Positions 37,336-45,318 of a DNA stretch of 64,000 bases are shown piece by piece (position 1 is the first letter of the stretch; each line of letters opens with the position of its first letter). The stretch comes from Pontibacter diazotrophicus. GTDB taxonomy: Bacteria; Bacteroidota; Bacteroidia; Cytophagales; Hymenobacteraceae. Position numbers and translations under genes: made by a program. The notes under the pieces are model-generated. The model worked only from the letters and a program-made list of their open reading frames with translations. It searched no databases and had not been told where the DNA came from. Location of the stretch: assembly GCF_003367245.1 (NCBI RefSeq), contig NZ_QRGR01000023.1, positions 1-64,000 of the forward strand, read 5' to 3'.

Positions 37336-38556
37336 ATGATGATTCTTGCTTTGAAAAACAGAAAAATAGCGTGGGCAGGTATCGCACTTGCAACTGTAAT
37401 GTTCTCCTCCTGCCAACAGGAAGAGAATAACTCGAAAGCCTTTACGGTAAAGAATAACTTGGACATGGACCGGACAGCTGAAACTGTCAGTATCCCTGCC
37501 AGTGAGGTGGAGGCTCTTGTAAATGAATTTGGTGCTGAGAACATCCTGATCAGGGACGGGGAGACAGATAGCCTGCTCGTAACACAGGTGCTGGACAACG
37601 ATGCGGACGGTACAGTTGATGAAATCCTTTTCCAGACAAACATCAAAGCAAATGAGGAGAAGACGTTTCTCCTGGCAGGTGCTGAAGACGGTGCCGCGCA
37701 AAGGCCAAAGAGCAAACTAACCACCTACTCCCGTTTTGTGCCGGAGCGCACCGACGACTATACCTGGGAAAACGACCGGGTCGCTTTCCGGACTTATGGC
37801 CCTGTAGCGCAGCAGATGGTAGAGGAAGGCAAACCAGGCGGTACACTCACCAGCGGTATGGATGTCTGGCTGAAGCGGGTGAATTACCCCATCATCAACA
37901 AATGGTATGAAGGGTATAAAGAAGACCCAAACTTTTATCACAAAGACCAGGGCGAGGGCTATGACCCATACCACGTAGGTGCGAGCAGAGGCATTGGAGG
38001 TATTGGTGTGTTGGAAAATGACTCACTGTATGTGTCCAGGAACTTCACCGGGTATACCACCATTGCAGAAGGCCCAATCCGCACCGTTTTTGAACTGACG
38101 TATGCGCCATGGGAGGCGAACGGCCGCACCATTACCGAAAAGAAACGCATCAGCCTTGACTTAGGTAGTAACATGACACGTTTCGAGAATCACCTGGAAG
38201 CGGACGGGCCCCTGCCAAACGCCACCATCGGTATTACACTGCACGAGAAGAAAGGCGAAGTGAAAGCTAACCCGGAGCAAGGCTGGTTCCGCTACTGGGA
38301 ACCTATGGATGACTCTAACCTGGGCACAGGAATTGTGCTTGCCCCGGAGGTAGTGGAGGAGTATAAAGACCACCGCGTAGAAACAAGGGACCAGAGCCAC
38401 CTATACGTTATTACAAATCCGGAAAATGACAAACTGGTATACTATGCGGGATTTGGCTGGGAAAAGAGCGGCCAGTTTAAATCGAAAGAAGCGTGGGATC
38501 AGTACCTGGGTGACTTTGCAAAACGGGTAGCTTCGCCATTAGAGGTCAGGTTTTAA
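37336..38556 (+). CDS. DUF4861 family lipoprotein
   Basis: About 406 residues; the start is one of two adjacent ATG codons at 37336 and 37339. A lipoprotein signal (AGIALATVMFSSC) ends in a cysteine near residue 27, followed by QQEENN. The body matches the DUF4861 family of Bacteroidota: an all-beta protein with blocks such as DNDADGTVDEILFQTNIKANEEKTFLL, FVPERTDDYTWENDRVAFRTYGP and GMDVWLKRVNYPIINKWY. DUF4861 genes commonly sit beside unsaturated uronyl hydrolases and pectin- or uronate-processing genes, which is the context here. The biochemical role is not established to my knowledge. It is the first gene of the locus, 190 bases before the LacI regulator. Confidence 0.85.
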   Translation: MMILALKNRKIAWAGIALATVMFSSCQQEENNSKAFTVKNNLDMDRTAETVSIPASEVEALVNEFGAENILIRDGETDSLLVTQVLDNDADGTVDEILFQTNIKANEEKTFLLAGAEDGAAQRPKSKLTTYSRFVPERTDDYTWENDRVAFRTYGPVAQQMVEEGKPGGTLTSGMDVWLKRVNYPIINKWYEGYKEDPNFYHKDQGEGYDPYHVGASRGIGGIGVLENDSLYVSRNFTGYTTIAEGPIRTVFELTYAPWEANGRTITEKKRISLDLGSNMTRFENHLEADGPLPNATIGITLHEKKGEVKANPEQGWFRYWEPMDDSNLGTGIVLAPEVVEEYKDHRVETRDQSHLYVITNPENDKLVYYAGFGWEKSGQFKSKEAWDQYLGDFAKRVASPLEVRF

Positions 38557-38745
38557 TAATATACGAACAAAGAGGCTGCAAGCACTGTTGTTTTTGCAGA
38601 TGGAAGAAGGTAAAAAGTGCCTTTTTAGAGTGTAGTGCTGTTTTTACAGGCAATGTATGTCCTGGAGCCGTACAAATAAAAATTATTAAGTTGTGCAACA
38701 CTCGTCAGATAATAGGTTCAGATTGAGTAAACGTAATCCACTAGA

Positions 38746-39840
38746 ATGAGCAAACAGCCAGAGTACACGATCAAAGACATAGCAGCTGAGATGGGAGTGT
38801 CTGTGTCTACTGTTTCCAGAGCATTGAATAACCACCCGCATATAAGCGAGGAAACAAAAGTGCGTGTACGGGAGTTGGTGGAGAAGCACAATTACAGGCA
38901 TAACGCGCTGGCTGCCAGCCTGCGCAACAGCAGGTCTAATACCATTGGGTTGATTCTTCCCCGCTTGTCGCAGTACTTCCCGTCTACGGTGGCAACTGCC
39001 ATCCAAAACAAATTGCATGAGTACGGCTATAACCTGATGATTTGCCAGTCAAACGATTCGCCGGCCATGGAGAAGGAACTGGTAAACGTGCTGTACGCAT
39101 CCAGAGTGGAGGGGCTTATTGTTTCGGCTGCCATGCATACCGTTGATTTTTCGCATTTCGATGTTTTTTCAAAGAGCAGGATCCCGCTCGTTTTTTATGA
39201 CAGGGTGCCTACGAATTATGATGCCCACAAAGTGAAGGGCGATGATTATTCCGGCGGTTACCAGACAACCCTGCATTTGTTGCAACAAGGCTGCCGCAGG
39301 ATTGCGCATATTGGCGGTCCTTTAACGTGTAGCATTTATCAGAACAGGTATAATGGGTACCTTGATGCCTTGAAAGAGTATGATGTGCCGGTAGATGAAG
39401 AAATTGTTTTCTTTCATGAATTGACAAAAGAAAACGCCTTGAAGACATGTGACGTTATTTTCTCCCAAACCTCTCTGCCAGACGCAATTTTTGCCTGTAA
39501 CGATACTACTGCGATTGCTGTGATGGAGTACGCTAAAAAGCGTCAGGTCCATATTCCGGAGGATTTAAAGCTTACAGGATATTCTAACGACCCACGCTCA
39601 GAAATTATCACTCCGCCTATTACCTCTGTAGAACAGTTCCCTTATGAAGTAGGGGATCAGGCAGCCACCCTGATGATGAACCTGCTTCAGCACAAAATAA
39701 AAGAAGACAGCGACTATGTTTCCATCACCACTCCGGTTGAACTGATAACGCGAGCCTCCAGTGAAGCAATAAGCGGGGCAGACTTTGCAGGCAATACCAG
39801 TTTCCTATCAGAAGACGGCCAAGCAAAGGTAAACCGCTAA
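38746..39840 (+). CDS. LacI family transcriptional regulator
   Basis: A 364-residue repressor-type regulator. Residues 6-50 form the LacI helix-turn-helix (YTIKDIAAEMGVSVSTVSRALNNHPHIS) and hinge helix (NALAASLRNSRSNTIGLILP). Residues 65-340 form the periplasmic-binding-protein-like sensor domain (IFACNDTTAIAVMEYAKKRQVHIPEDLKLTGYSND, PPITSVEQFPYEVG), which should bind a sugar or uronate intermediate. It sits about 0.9 kb upstream of three perfect palindromes that precede kduI, which makes it the obvious candidate to bind them. In related Bacteroidota loci such regulators respond to uronate metabolites, so a 4-deoxy-keto-uronate or KDG is a reasonable guess for the effector. Confidence 0.94.
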   Translation: MSKQPEYTIKDIAAEMGVSVSTVSRALNNHPHISEETKVRVRELVEKHNYRHNALAASLRNSRSNTIGLILPRLSQYFPSTVATAIQNKLHEYGYNLMICQSNDSPAMEKELVNVLYASRVEGLIVSAAMHTVDFSHFDVFSKSRIPLVFYDRVPTNYDAHKVKGDDYSGGYQTTLHLLQQGCRRIAHIGGPLTCSIYQNRYNGYLDALKEYDVPVDEEIVFFHELTKENALKTCDVIFSQTSLPDAIFACNDTTAIAVMEYAKKRQVHIPEDLKLTGYSNDPRSEIITPPITSVEQFPYEVGDQAATLMMNLLQHKIKEDSDYVSITTPVELITRASSEAISGADFAGNTSFLSEDGQAKVNR

Positions 39841-40059
39841 CAAAATGTGGTGGTATAGGTAACTCTTTTTATCAGTAGCTATAGTTGCGTTATCCATAAT
39901 CGGGTTCACCTGATGCAAGACTGTAAACCCACTCCTCAATCCCGTTGACTTTAAGAGAAACATCTGCTAATTATATCTCCCAACGCCCTTGCTGTGTCTT
40001 TTAACCAGTAAACTGCCAAACTATCCTTTCAACAATTATTAACTGACATTACGCAAAAG

Positions 40060-40210
40060 TTCCAGCGGGACGACCTGTTGATAGAAAAAGGGTCTCTCTA
40101 TTCTTTAGCTCCAGCGGAGCGACCTGTTGGGGATATGTTTACAGGCCGCTCCGCTGGAGCTAAGGGTGGTTTTTGACCATCATGCTATTTACAGGTCGAC
40201 CCGCCAGGAT
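40060..40210. repeat. REP-like nested palindromes, cluster 1
   Basis: Four related units. TTCCAGCGGGACGACCTGT begins at 40060; TTAGCTCCAGCGGAGCGACC begins at 40105; ACAGGCCGCTCCGCTGGAGC (40141-40160) is the inverse of the second; ACAGGTCGACCCGCCAGGAT (40191-40210) is an approximate inverse of the first. The inner pair forms a 23-bp stem with one mismatch. Relatives occur at 43331-43430, so this is a dispersed intergenic repeat. Confidence 0.75.
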
Positions 40211-40703
40211 TTAAAACAAACTATAATCTGGTGTTGTGTAACGCAAGTTATTAACTGCTATACTCACAGCCTGCTTTTTTCAATGCTGTCAGGTGCCAAA
40301 CATCCAATTCCTGCCTGTGCAGTTTATCTATATGCTGTCCCAATATTTGTTGATTCATGCGTGTATATGCAGTTTTGCTATGGTTCGATAGCCTTATATA
40401 GAATATCAGGTGCCAAAGAAGTCTATTATTGAGTGCAATTTTTTCTTTAGTAGGAGGGTGTTTTTCTGAGATTAGAGTGAGTGTGTGCTCATTCTTTTTG
40501 CAAAAAAAAGCGCTTGTTTTTTTTGGTGTCGTAAAAACGTTTAATACTTTTAGAAAGTAATCCTTCACAAGATCAGTGTATTTACATTGAAAGTAAGTAC
40601 TCAAAGCAGGGTGAATTTAATACAAAGTATTATATGACCTATAGATCAGCCATCAAACGTTTTGTTACTCTCTTAGCGGGTAAAACAAATTTTATAGGTG
40701 CTA

Positions 40704-40786
40704 TGCAAACGTTTGCAGTGCCTGCTGTTGTAGCTTCTATGCAAACGTTTGCAGCTGCTTTTAACATCTCTCTGCAAACGTTTGCA
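40704..40786. promoter_or_regulatory. Three LacI-family operator sites before kduI
   Basis: The perfect palindrome TGCAAACGTTTGCA occurs at 40704-40717, 40740-40753 and 40773-40786. Centres are 36 and 33 bases apart and the last site ends 34 bases before the kduI ATG. The central CG and hyphenless dyad are typical of LacI/GalR-family operators. Looser copies with the AAACGTTT core lie further upstream. Binding by the regulator encoded at 38746 is inferred. Confidence 0.8.
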
Positions 40787-40820
40787 TGAGCTGAATGACA
40801 CGGAAATCAAACTAATCCAC

Positions 40821-41663
40821 ATGAACAAAGAAAAAGACATACGCTACGCAGTAAGCCCATCCGAGACAAAGCAAATGGACACGGAGGCCCTGCGGGAAAA
40901 CTTTCTGATTGAAGAGATTTTCAGCCCGGGCCGCATTTGCCTTACCTATACTATGTACGACCGCTATATGGCAGGCGGGGCAATGCCAGTTGGAGAGTCT
41001 CTCTCCCTGCAGGCGACAGATATTCTGAAAGCTTCTTACTTCCTGGAAAGGCGCGAAATGGGCATCATCAACGTAGGCGGTGCCGGTACAGTCGAGGCTG
41101 ATGGGGTTACTTATAGTCTACAAAACAAGGAGGCCTTGTACCTGGGTAGGGGAACGCAAGAGGTGCGCTTTGCAAGCGAAGACTCACTGAATCCCGCCAA
41201 GTTCTACCTCAACTCGGCACCGGCGCACCATGCGTATCCTGCTAAAAAAGTAACACGCGAACAGGCAGAAGTGGTGGAGCTGGGAAGCACCGAAACTTCC
41301 AACCGCAGGACCATCACAAAGCTTCTCATTTCAGGCGTTATCGAAACCTGCCAGCTGCAGATGGGCATGACAGAGCTGCAGAGCGGAAGTGTCTGGAACA
41401 CCATGCCGGCGCACACCCACGACCGGAGAATGGAGGTGTACCTTTACTTTGATGTGACAGAGGGGCAATCGGTTTGCCATTTTATGGGGCAGCCAAACGA
41501 GACCAGGCATATCTGGATGCAAAATGAGCAGGCAGTGATTTCCCCTCCGTGGTCTATTCATGCGGGAGCCGGCACAACCAACTATACTTTTATCTGGGGA
41601 ATGGCAGGCGAGAACCTGGACTACAATGACATGGACAAGTGCCAGGTAGCAGAATTAAGATAA
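40821..41663 (+). CDS. kduI: 5-keto-4-deoxyuronate isomerase (4-deoxy-L-threo-5-hexosulose-uronate ketol-isomerase)
   Basis: A 280-residue cytoplasmic cupin enzyme. The open frame extends upstream to 40749 but that part overlaps the operator repeats; the ATG at 40821 (MNKEKDIRYAVSP) matches the known N-terminus. It converts 4-deoxy-L-threo-5-hexosulose uronate, the product that forms from unsaturated uronic acids, to 3-deoxy-D-glycero-2,5-hexodiulosonate. The zinc ligands are intact: AHTHDRRME gives His198, His200 and Glu205, and SIHAGAG gives His247, the same spacing as in the Escherichia coli enzyme. kduD follows after 22 bases, so the two are one transcript. Three operator palindromes directly upstream indicate control by the LacI protein. 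Confidence 0.96.
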   Translation: MNKEKDIRYAVSPSETKQMDTEALRENFLIEEIFSPGRICLTYTMYDRYMAGGAMPVGESLSLQATDILKASYFLERREMGIINVGGAGTVEADGVTYSLQNKEALYLGRGTQEVRFASEDSLNPAKFYLNSAPAHHAYPAKKVTREQAEVVELGSTETSNRRTITKLLISGVIETCQLQMGMTELQSGSVWNTMPAHTHDRRMEVYLYFDVTEGQSVCHFMGQPNETRHIWMQNEQAVISPPWSIHAGAGTTNYTFIWGMAGENLDYNDMDKCQVAELR

Positions 41664-41685
41664 GCGAAAGACGATAAACCATAAG

Positions 41686-42480
41686 ATGATACTACAGCAA
41701 TTCGACCTCACAGGAAAAACAGCATGGATAACAGGTGGCACCCATGGCCTGGGCATGGCCATGGCGAAAGCGCTTGGGCAGGCAGGGGCAACCATCGTGG
41801 TGAACGGAAACTCCTCCCGGGAGAAAGTAGACCAGGCCGTGAAAACCTATGAGGAGCATGGCATAAAAGCCCACGGGTTCATGTGCAATGTAACGGATCA
41901 GCAGCAGGTATGAAAAGAGGTAAGCACCATAGAGCGGGAAATTGGGCCGATTGATATACTCGTGAACAACGCCGGCATCATCAAGCGCACACCACTGGTG
42001 GACATGGAACTCGAGGACTGGCAGGAAGTGATAGACGTGGACCTGACTTCCCCTTTCATTGTGTCGCAGGCAGTGGTGAAGGGGATGATGGAGCGCAGGC
42101 AGGGCAAGATCATCAATGTGTGCTCTATGATGAGTGAATTGGGTCGCCAGAATGTGGGTGCCTATGCGGCGGCCAAAGGCGGCCTGAAGATGCTGACAAA
42201 GAACATGGCGACGGAGTGGGCAAAGTTCAACATTCAGGTGAACGGCATCGGCCCGGGCTATTTTGCCACCAGCCAGACAGCGCCTTTACGAGTGGAGGGA
42301 AATGCCTTCAACGAGTTCATCATCAACAGGACACCAGCAGGCAAATGGGGCGACCCGGATGAGTTGGGCGGTGCCACTGTGTTTCTGGCATCAAGAGCCA
42401 GTGATTTTGTAAACGGGCAGATACTGTATGTGGACGGCGGCATACTGGCCACTATCGGAAAGCCGCATGGAGAGGGCTAG
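41686..42480 (+). pseudogene. kduD: 2-deoxy-D-gluconate/KDG 3-dehydrogenase with in-frame TGA
   Basis: A short-chain dehydrogenase of about 264 codons interrupted by one TGA at 41911-41913 (codon 76); the frame is the same on both sides and everything else is intact. The cofactor motif TGGTHGLG, the NNAG block, the catalytic Ser region VCSMMS (147-150), YAAAK (Tyr160, Lys164) and the end DFVNGQILYVDGG match KduD, which reduces the KduI product to 2-keto-3-deoxygluconate using NAD(P)H. The stop falls in a surface helix (QQQV-stop-KEVSTIERE). It could be a recent nonsense mutation, TGG to TGA being simplest, or a sequence error. If real, the last step of uronate processing here would need another dehydrogenase. 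Confidence 0.85.
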
Positions 42481-42630
42481 GAGCTAACTGCTGCTGCTCC
42501 GGAGCACGAAGAGTAAAGCCTTAGCCTTAGCCGGCCGCGGGAAAATACCAAAGATAATCACCTTTCAAGAAGCGCCGCAGCAGGATTTAGGGCGTGTTTA
42601 AAGTTTAGATTCTATAAAACAGGTTTAACA

Positions 42631-43251
42631 ATGAGAGTAGCTTTACAAACAGAAAACGAGGTAGGAGTAGCAGGCAGCATAACAAAAAGTGAGGCAGAGA
42701 AAAATCTATGGAAACTGTTCCAGTCCGGAGATGAGGATGCCTTTGCTACGATTTACAAAAACTACGTGCAGGTAATCTACAACTACTCCAGAAAATTCTC
42801 TGATGACGAGGAACTGATCGAGGACTGTATCCACGGCCTGTTTCTGGATATGTGGAAGAACAGGGCGAACTTGTCCCTGCCTGCCTCTATCAGGTACTAC
42901 CTGTATGCCTGTATCAAAAGGAGGATTTACAAAGAGGTGCTGAAAAGAAAAGACATCCTGTTTGACGACTACTCGAATCTTAAAGCGGCTCTAAAGGAAA
43001 CCAACGCCTCCATAGAAGACCAACTCATCAGCAGACAGGGAAAAGCAGAACAGAAGGCCTGCCTGAAGCAGGGACTGCGGCAGTTGTCTGCAAACCAGCG
43101 GAAAGCTATCCTCCTGAAGTTTTACAAGAACCTCTCTTTCCAGGAGATATCCGGCGTGATGAACATGAGCACCGACAATATCTATAAATTGGTTAGCAGA
43201 GGATTGTCGGCGCTTAAAAAGAACGTAAAGAATTTAAATATTTCTTACTAA
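42631..43251 (+). CDS. ECF-type RNA polymerase sigma factor
   Basis: A 206-residue sigma-70 family protein of the extracytoplasmic function group. Region 2 is visible around EDAFATIYKNYVQVIYNYSRKFSDDEELIEDCIHGLFLDMWKNR (about residues 34-78), and region 4 around LRQLSANQRKAILLKFYKNLSFQEISGVMNMSTDNIYKLVSRGLSALKK (about 150-198), including the helix-turn-helix. It is of the Bacteroidota FecI-like type that normally pairs with a FecR anti-sigma factor and a SusC-like transporter. Here a shortened FecR-like gene follows 367 bases downstream, beyond a REP-like repeat cluster. It probably drives transcription of the downstream polysaccharide genes, by analogy. Confidence 0.92.
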   Translation: MRVALQTENEVGVAGSITKSEAEKNLWKLFQSGDEDAFATIYKNYVQVIYNYSRKFSDDEELIEDCIHGLFLDMWKNRANLSLPASIRYYLYACIKRRIYKEVLKRKDILFDDYSNLKAALKETNASIEDQLISRQGKAEQKACLKQGLRQLSANQRKAILLKFYKNLSFQEISGVMNMSTDNIYKLVSRGLSALKKNVKNLNISY

Positions 43252-43618
43252 CTGATGTTATGTAGCACCACGTTGCTGCGGTTTGAATCCCGGCGGTACG
43301 AACTGTTGCTAGCCAAAAGTACCAGCACCCTTAACTCCAGCGGAGCGGCCTGTGAATCTACTTCATACAGGCTGCCCCGCTGGATTGAATGTATATAAGT
43401 TTACTTCTATTGACAGGCCGCTCCCTTGGGCCTGCTTGCGGAAAACAGCAGTAACCAAACTGTTTAAAACGACAGCTATCCCTTCCTTTTAAGCTGCTTC
43501 AGCGCCTGCTTTCTCAATTTTATCCTTTGTTTGTAAATTATCCGGGCAAAAATGTCCAAATTGTACCAAAGGAACCTCTTTGGTTATAAGAAACACGAAC
43601 GTATGAGGAAAGCTGGAG
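43252..43618. other. Spacer with REP-like repeats
   Basis: About 370 bases between the sigma factor and the FecR-like gene. It holds the second REP-like cluster; the remainder shows no gene. Normally sigma and FecR genes lie close together, so this gap looks like an insertion. Confidence 0.5.
43331..43430. repeat. REP-like palindromes, cluster 2
   Basis: TTAACTCCAGCGGAGCGGCC begins at 43331 (unit to 43353); ACAGGCTGCCCCGCTGGA (43367-43384) is its inverse with two mismatches; ACAGGCCGCTCCCTTGGG (43413-43430) is a further partial inverse copy. The units are clearly related to those at 40060-40210. Confidence 0.75.
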
Positions 43619-43972
43619 ATGAATAGTCTTAAATACAAACAATACTCTTCAGAAGAGTTTGCAGATGATAAAGATTTCTGGCTTTGGGTGCTTGAAGAAG
43701 ACGCGAACCAGGAGGCTTTCTGGATGCAGTTTATAGCCGACAACCCTGACAAAGCGAAAGAAATAGAGCAGGCGAGGGCCCTGGTGCTGCAGGTAAATGC
43801 GGATAAGTACAAACTCGAGGATAAAAAGGTGAACACACTTTGGGAGAAAATCCAAAAGTCGAAAGAGGAGTCCGATGCAAAGGATAACGCTGAACTTTTA
43901 AAGGAACATAACAGAAGACAGCTATTTAAAGAACTAAGAAAGCCTGCAACAAAATATAGCACTGGTAGCTGA
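43619..43972 (+). CDS. Truncated FecR-like anti-sigma protein (cytoplasmic domain only)
   Basis: A 117-residue soluble protein. The sequence FADDKDFWLWVLEEDANQEAFWMQFIADNPDKAKEIEQARALVLQV resembles the cytoplasmic N-terminal domain of Bacteroidota FecR proteins, which binds the ECF sigma. Full FecR proteins are 300-400 residues with a membrane segment after about residue 90 and a periplasmic signalling domain; both are missing, and the chain ends with a charged helix (KDNAELLKEHNRRQLFKELRKPATKYSTGS). The upstream sigma gene supports the assignment. Either it is a remnant of a full FecR, or it works as a cytosolic sigma inhibitor without transmembrane signalling. Family assignment is moderate because only the short domain is available. 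Confidence 0.6.
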   Translation: MNSLKYKQYSSEEFADDKDFWLWVLEEDANQEAFWMQFIADNPDKAKEIEQARALVLQVNADKYKLEDKKVNTLWEKIQKSKEESDAKDNAELLKEHNRRQLFKELRKPATKYSTGS

Positions 43973-44067
43973 AAATCGAATGGCAAATCCTCCTGAGCAA
44001 AGTATAAGCCTTCTGATAAATGATAATTAGATTGCCATTTCTATTTTTTGAAAAAAGATGTAAGAAG

Positions 44068-45216
44068 ATGAAGAGACTAAGCCACTTGTTCCTAATGTTG
44101 CTCTGGTTGAGCGTGCCAGCGTTCGCCCAGCAACCGAAAGCGCATACCTCTTTTAAACCAGGCGAAATCTGGACGGATACAGATGGTAAGCACATCAACG
44201 CGCATGGAGGCGGCGTTCTGTTCCATGATGGCAAGTACTATTGGTTCGGGGAACACAAGATAGAGGGCAGAAACGGGAACAAGGCCATGGTGGGCGTTAG
44301 CTGCTATTCCTCCTCAGACCTTTATAACTGGAAAAACGAAGGCATTGCGCTTCCTGTTGCCGCAGAGGGAAGCGGTTCTGACATAGAGAAAGGGGCTGTG
44401 ATTGAGCGCCCCAAGGTGATTTACAACGAGAAGACAGGCAAGTTTGTGATGTGGTTTCACCTGGAGTTAAAAGGGCAGGGATATGCCGCCGCCCGCACCG
44501 CCGTTGCTACCGCAGACAAAGTAACAGGACCTTATACCTTTTTGAAAAGTTTGCGCCCGCATCCAGGGGTGTGGCCTGAAAACGCTACTGAGTCGCATAA
44601 AACAGAACCTATCACAGTTACTGAAAACGATCCGGAGTGGGAGCAGAAAGTAGCAGCAGGCGCATTTCTGCAAAGAGATTTTGAGGGCGGACAAATGTCC
44701 CGCGATATGACACTTTTTGTGGATGATGATGGTACCGCCTACCACATTACCTCTTCTGAAGAAAACAGGACACTTCATATCAGTAAGCTGACAGATGATT
44801 ATGTAGACTTTACAGATGAATACGTCCGGGTATTTCCTGGAGGGAGAAATGAAGCTCCCGCCATTCTCAAGAAAGATGGCAAGTACTATATGATAACGTC
44901 GGGTTTGACAGGGTGGGCACCCAACCCGGCACGTTCGGCGGTGAGTGACCATATGATGAAAGGATGGAAGCAACTTGGAAACCCTGTTCGGGGAACCGAG
45001 GAACAAAAGAGTACGACCTTTGAGTCGCAGAGCACATTCATACTCCCGGTTCAGGGGAAAAAAGACACTTTTATTTTCATGGCTGACAGGTGGCGCCCGA
45101 AAAACCCCATAGATGGCCGTTACATCTGGTTGCCTCTGACCTTTGAAGAGGGTAAGCCGGTTTTGAAATGGCAGGATGAGTGGACGCTGAAAGATGCTGC
45201 CGAAAAGAAGAACTAA
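44068..45216 (+). CDS. GH43 family glycosidase (exo-beta-1,3-galactanase type)
   Basis: About 382 residues from the ATG at 44068 (MKRLSHLFLMLLW), with signal peptide ending PAFAQQ; the open frame reaches back to 44020. It is a five-bladed propeller glycosidase of the GH43 group that includes exo-beta-1,3-galactanases (subfamily 24) and beta-galactosidases (subfamily 34). Diagnostic blocks: WTDTDGKHINAHGGGVLFHDGKYYWFGEHK, IERPKVIYNEKTGKFVMWFH, NEAPAILKKDGKYYMITSG with the likely general acid Glu262, GWAPNP and MADRWRPKN. These enzymes trim galactan backbones of arabinogalactan. Members of this group are known to lack the usual GH43 aspartate base, and I see none in the normal N-terminal place. 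It is followed 102 bases later by a tandem GH43 gene. Confidence 0.87.
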   Translation: MKRLSHLFLMLLWLSVPAFAQQPKAHTSFKPGEIWTDTDGKHINAHGGGVLFHDGKYYWFGEHKIEGRNGNKAMVGVSCYSSSDLYNWKNEGIALPVAAEGSGSDIEKGAVIERPKVIYNEKTGKFVMWFHLELKGQGYAAARTAVATADKVTGPYTFLKSLRPHPGVWPENATESHKTEPITVTENDPEWEQKVAAGAFLQRDFEGGQMSRDMTLFVDDDGTAYHITSSEENRTLHISKLTDDYVDFTDEYVRVFPGGRNEAPAILKKDGKYYMITSGLTGWAPNPARSAVSDHMMKGWKQLGNPVRGTEEQKSTTFESQSTFILPVQGKKDTFIFMADRWRPKNPIDGRYIWLPLTFEEGKPVLKWQDEWTLKDAAEKKN

Positions 45217-45318
45217 AGAATTAAGCAGGAATAAAGAGCTGAACGCTCAGCCTATACTTTACAAGCAGATACCGCAAATCTGATGAAACAGGCTGTGCCA
45301 TCCCTATAACAGAAGCAG

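Larger units (their letters stand above)
39841..40820. other. Long regulatory spacer before kduI
   Basis: Almost 1 kb with no convincing gene. It contains a cluster of REP-like palindromes (40060-40210), then an AT-rich part with AAACGTTT cores at 40535-40542 and 40655-40662, and finally three full 14-bp palindromes (40704-40786). A weak promoter candidate is TTTG at 40522-40525 with TACTTTTA at 40545-40552. Confidence 0.6.

Noticed and set aside
40704..40786. Possible small CRISPR array (three identical repeats with 19-22 base gaps)
   Set aside because: The repeat is a 14-bp perfect palindrome, too short for CRISPR, it sits in a promoter region before kduI, and there are no cas genes. LacI operators explain it better.
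41911..41913. Selenocysteine or recoded UGA in kduD
   Set aside because: The codon lies in a variable surface helix away from the active site and no downstream SECIS-like hairpin is evident. A point mutation or sequence error is simpler.
43281..43300. tRNA-like T-arm (GGTTTGAATCCC)
   Set aside because: The arms do not pair properly and no acceptor, D or anticodon stems can be built around it.
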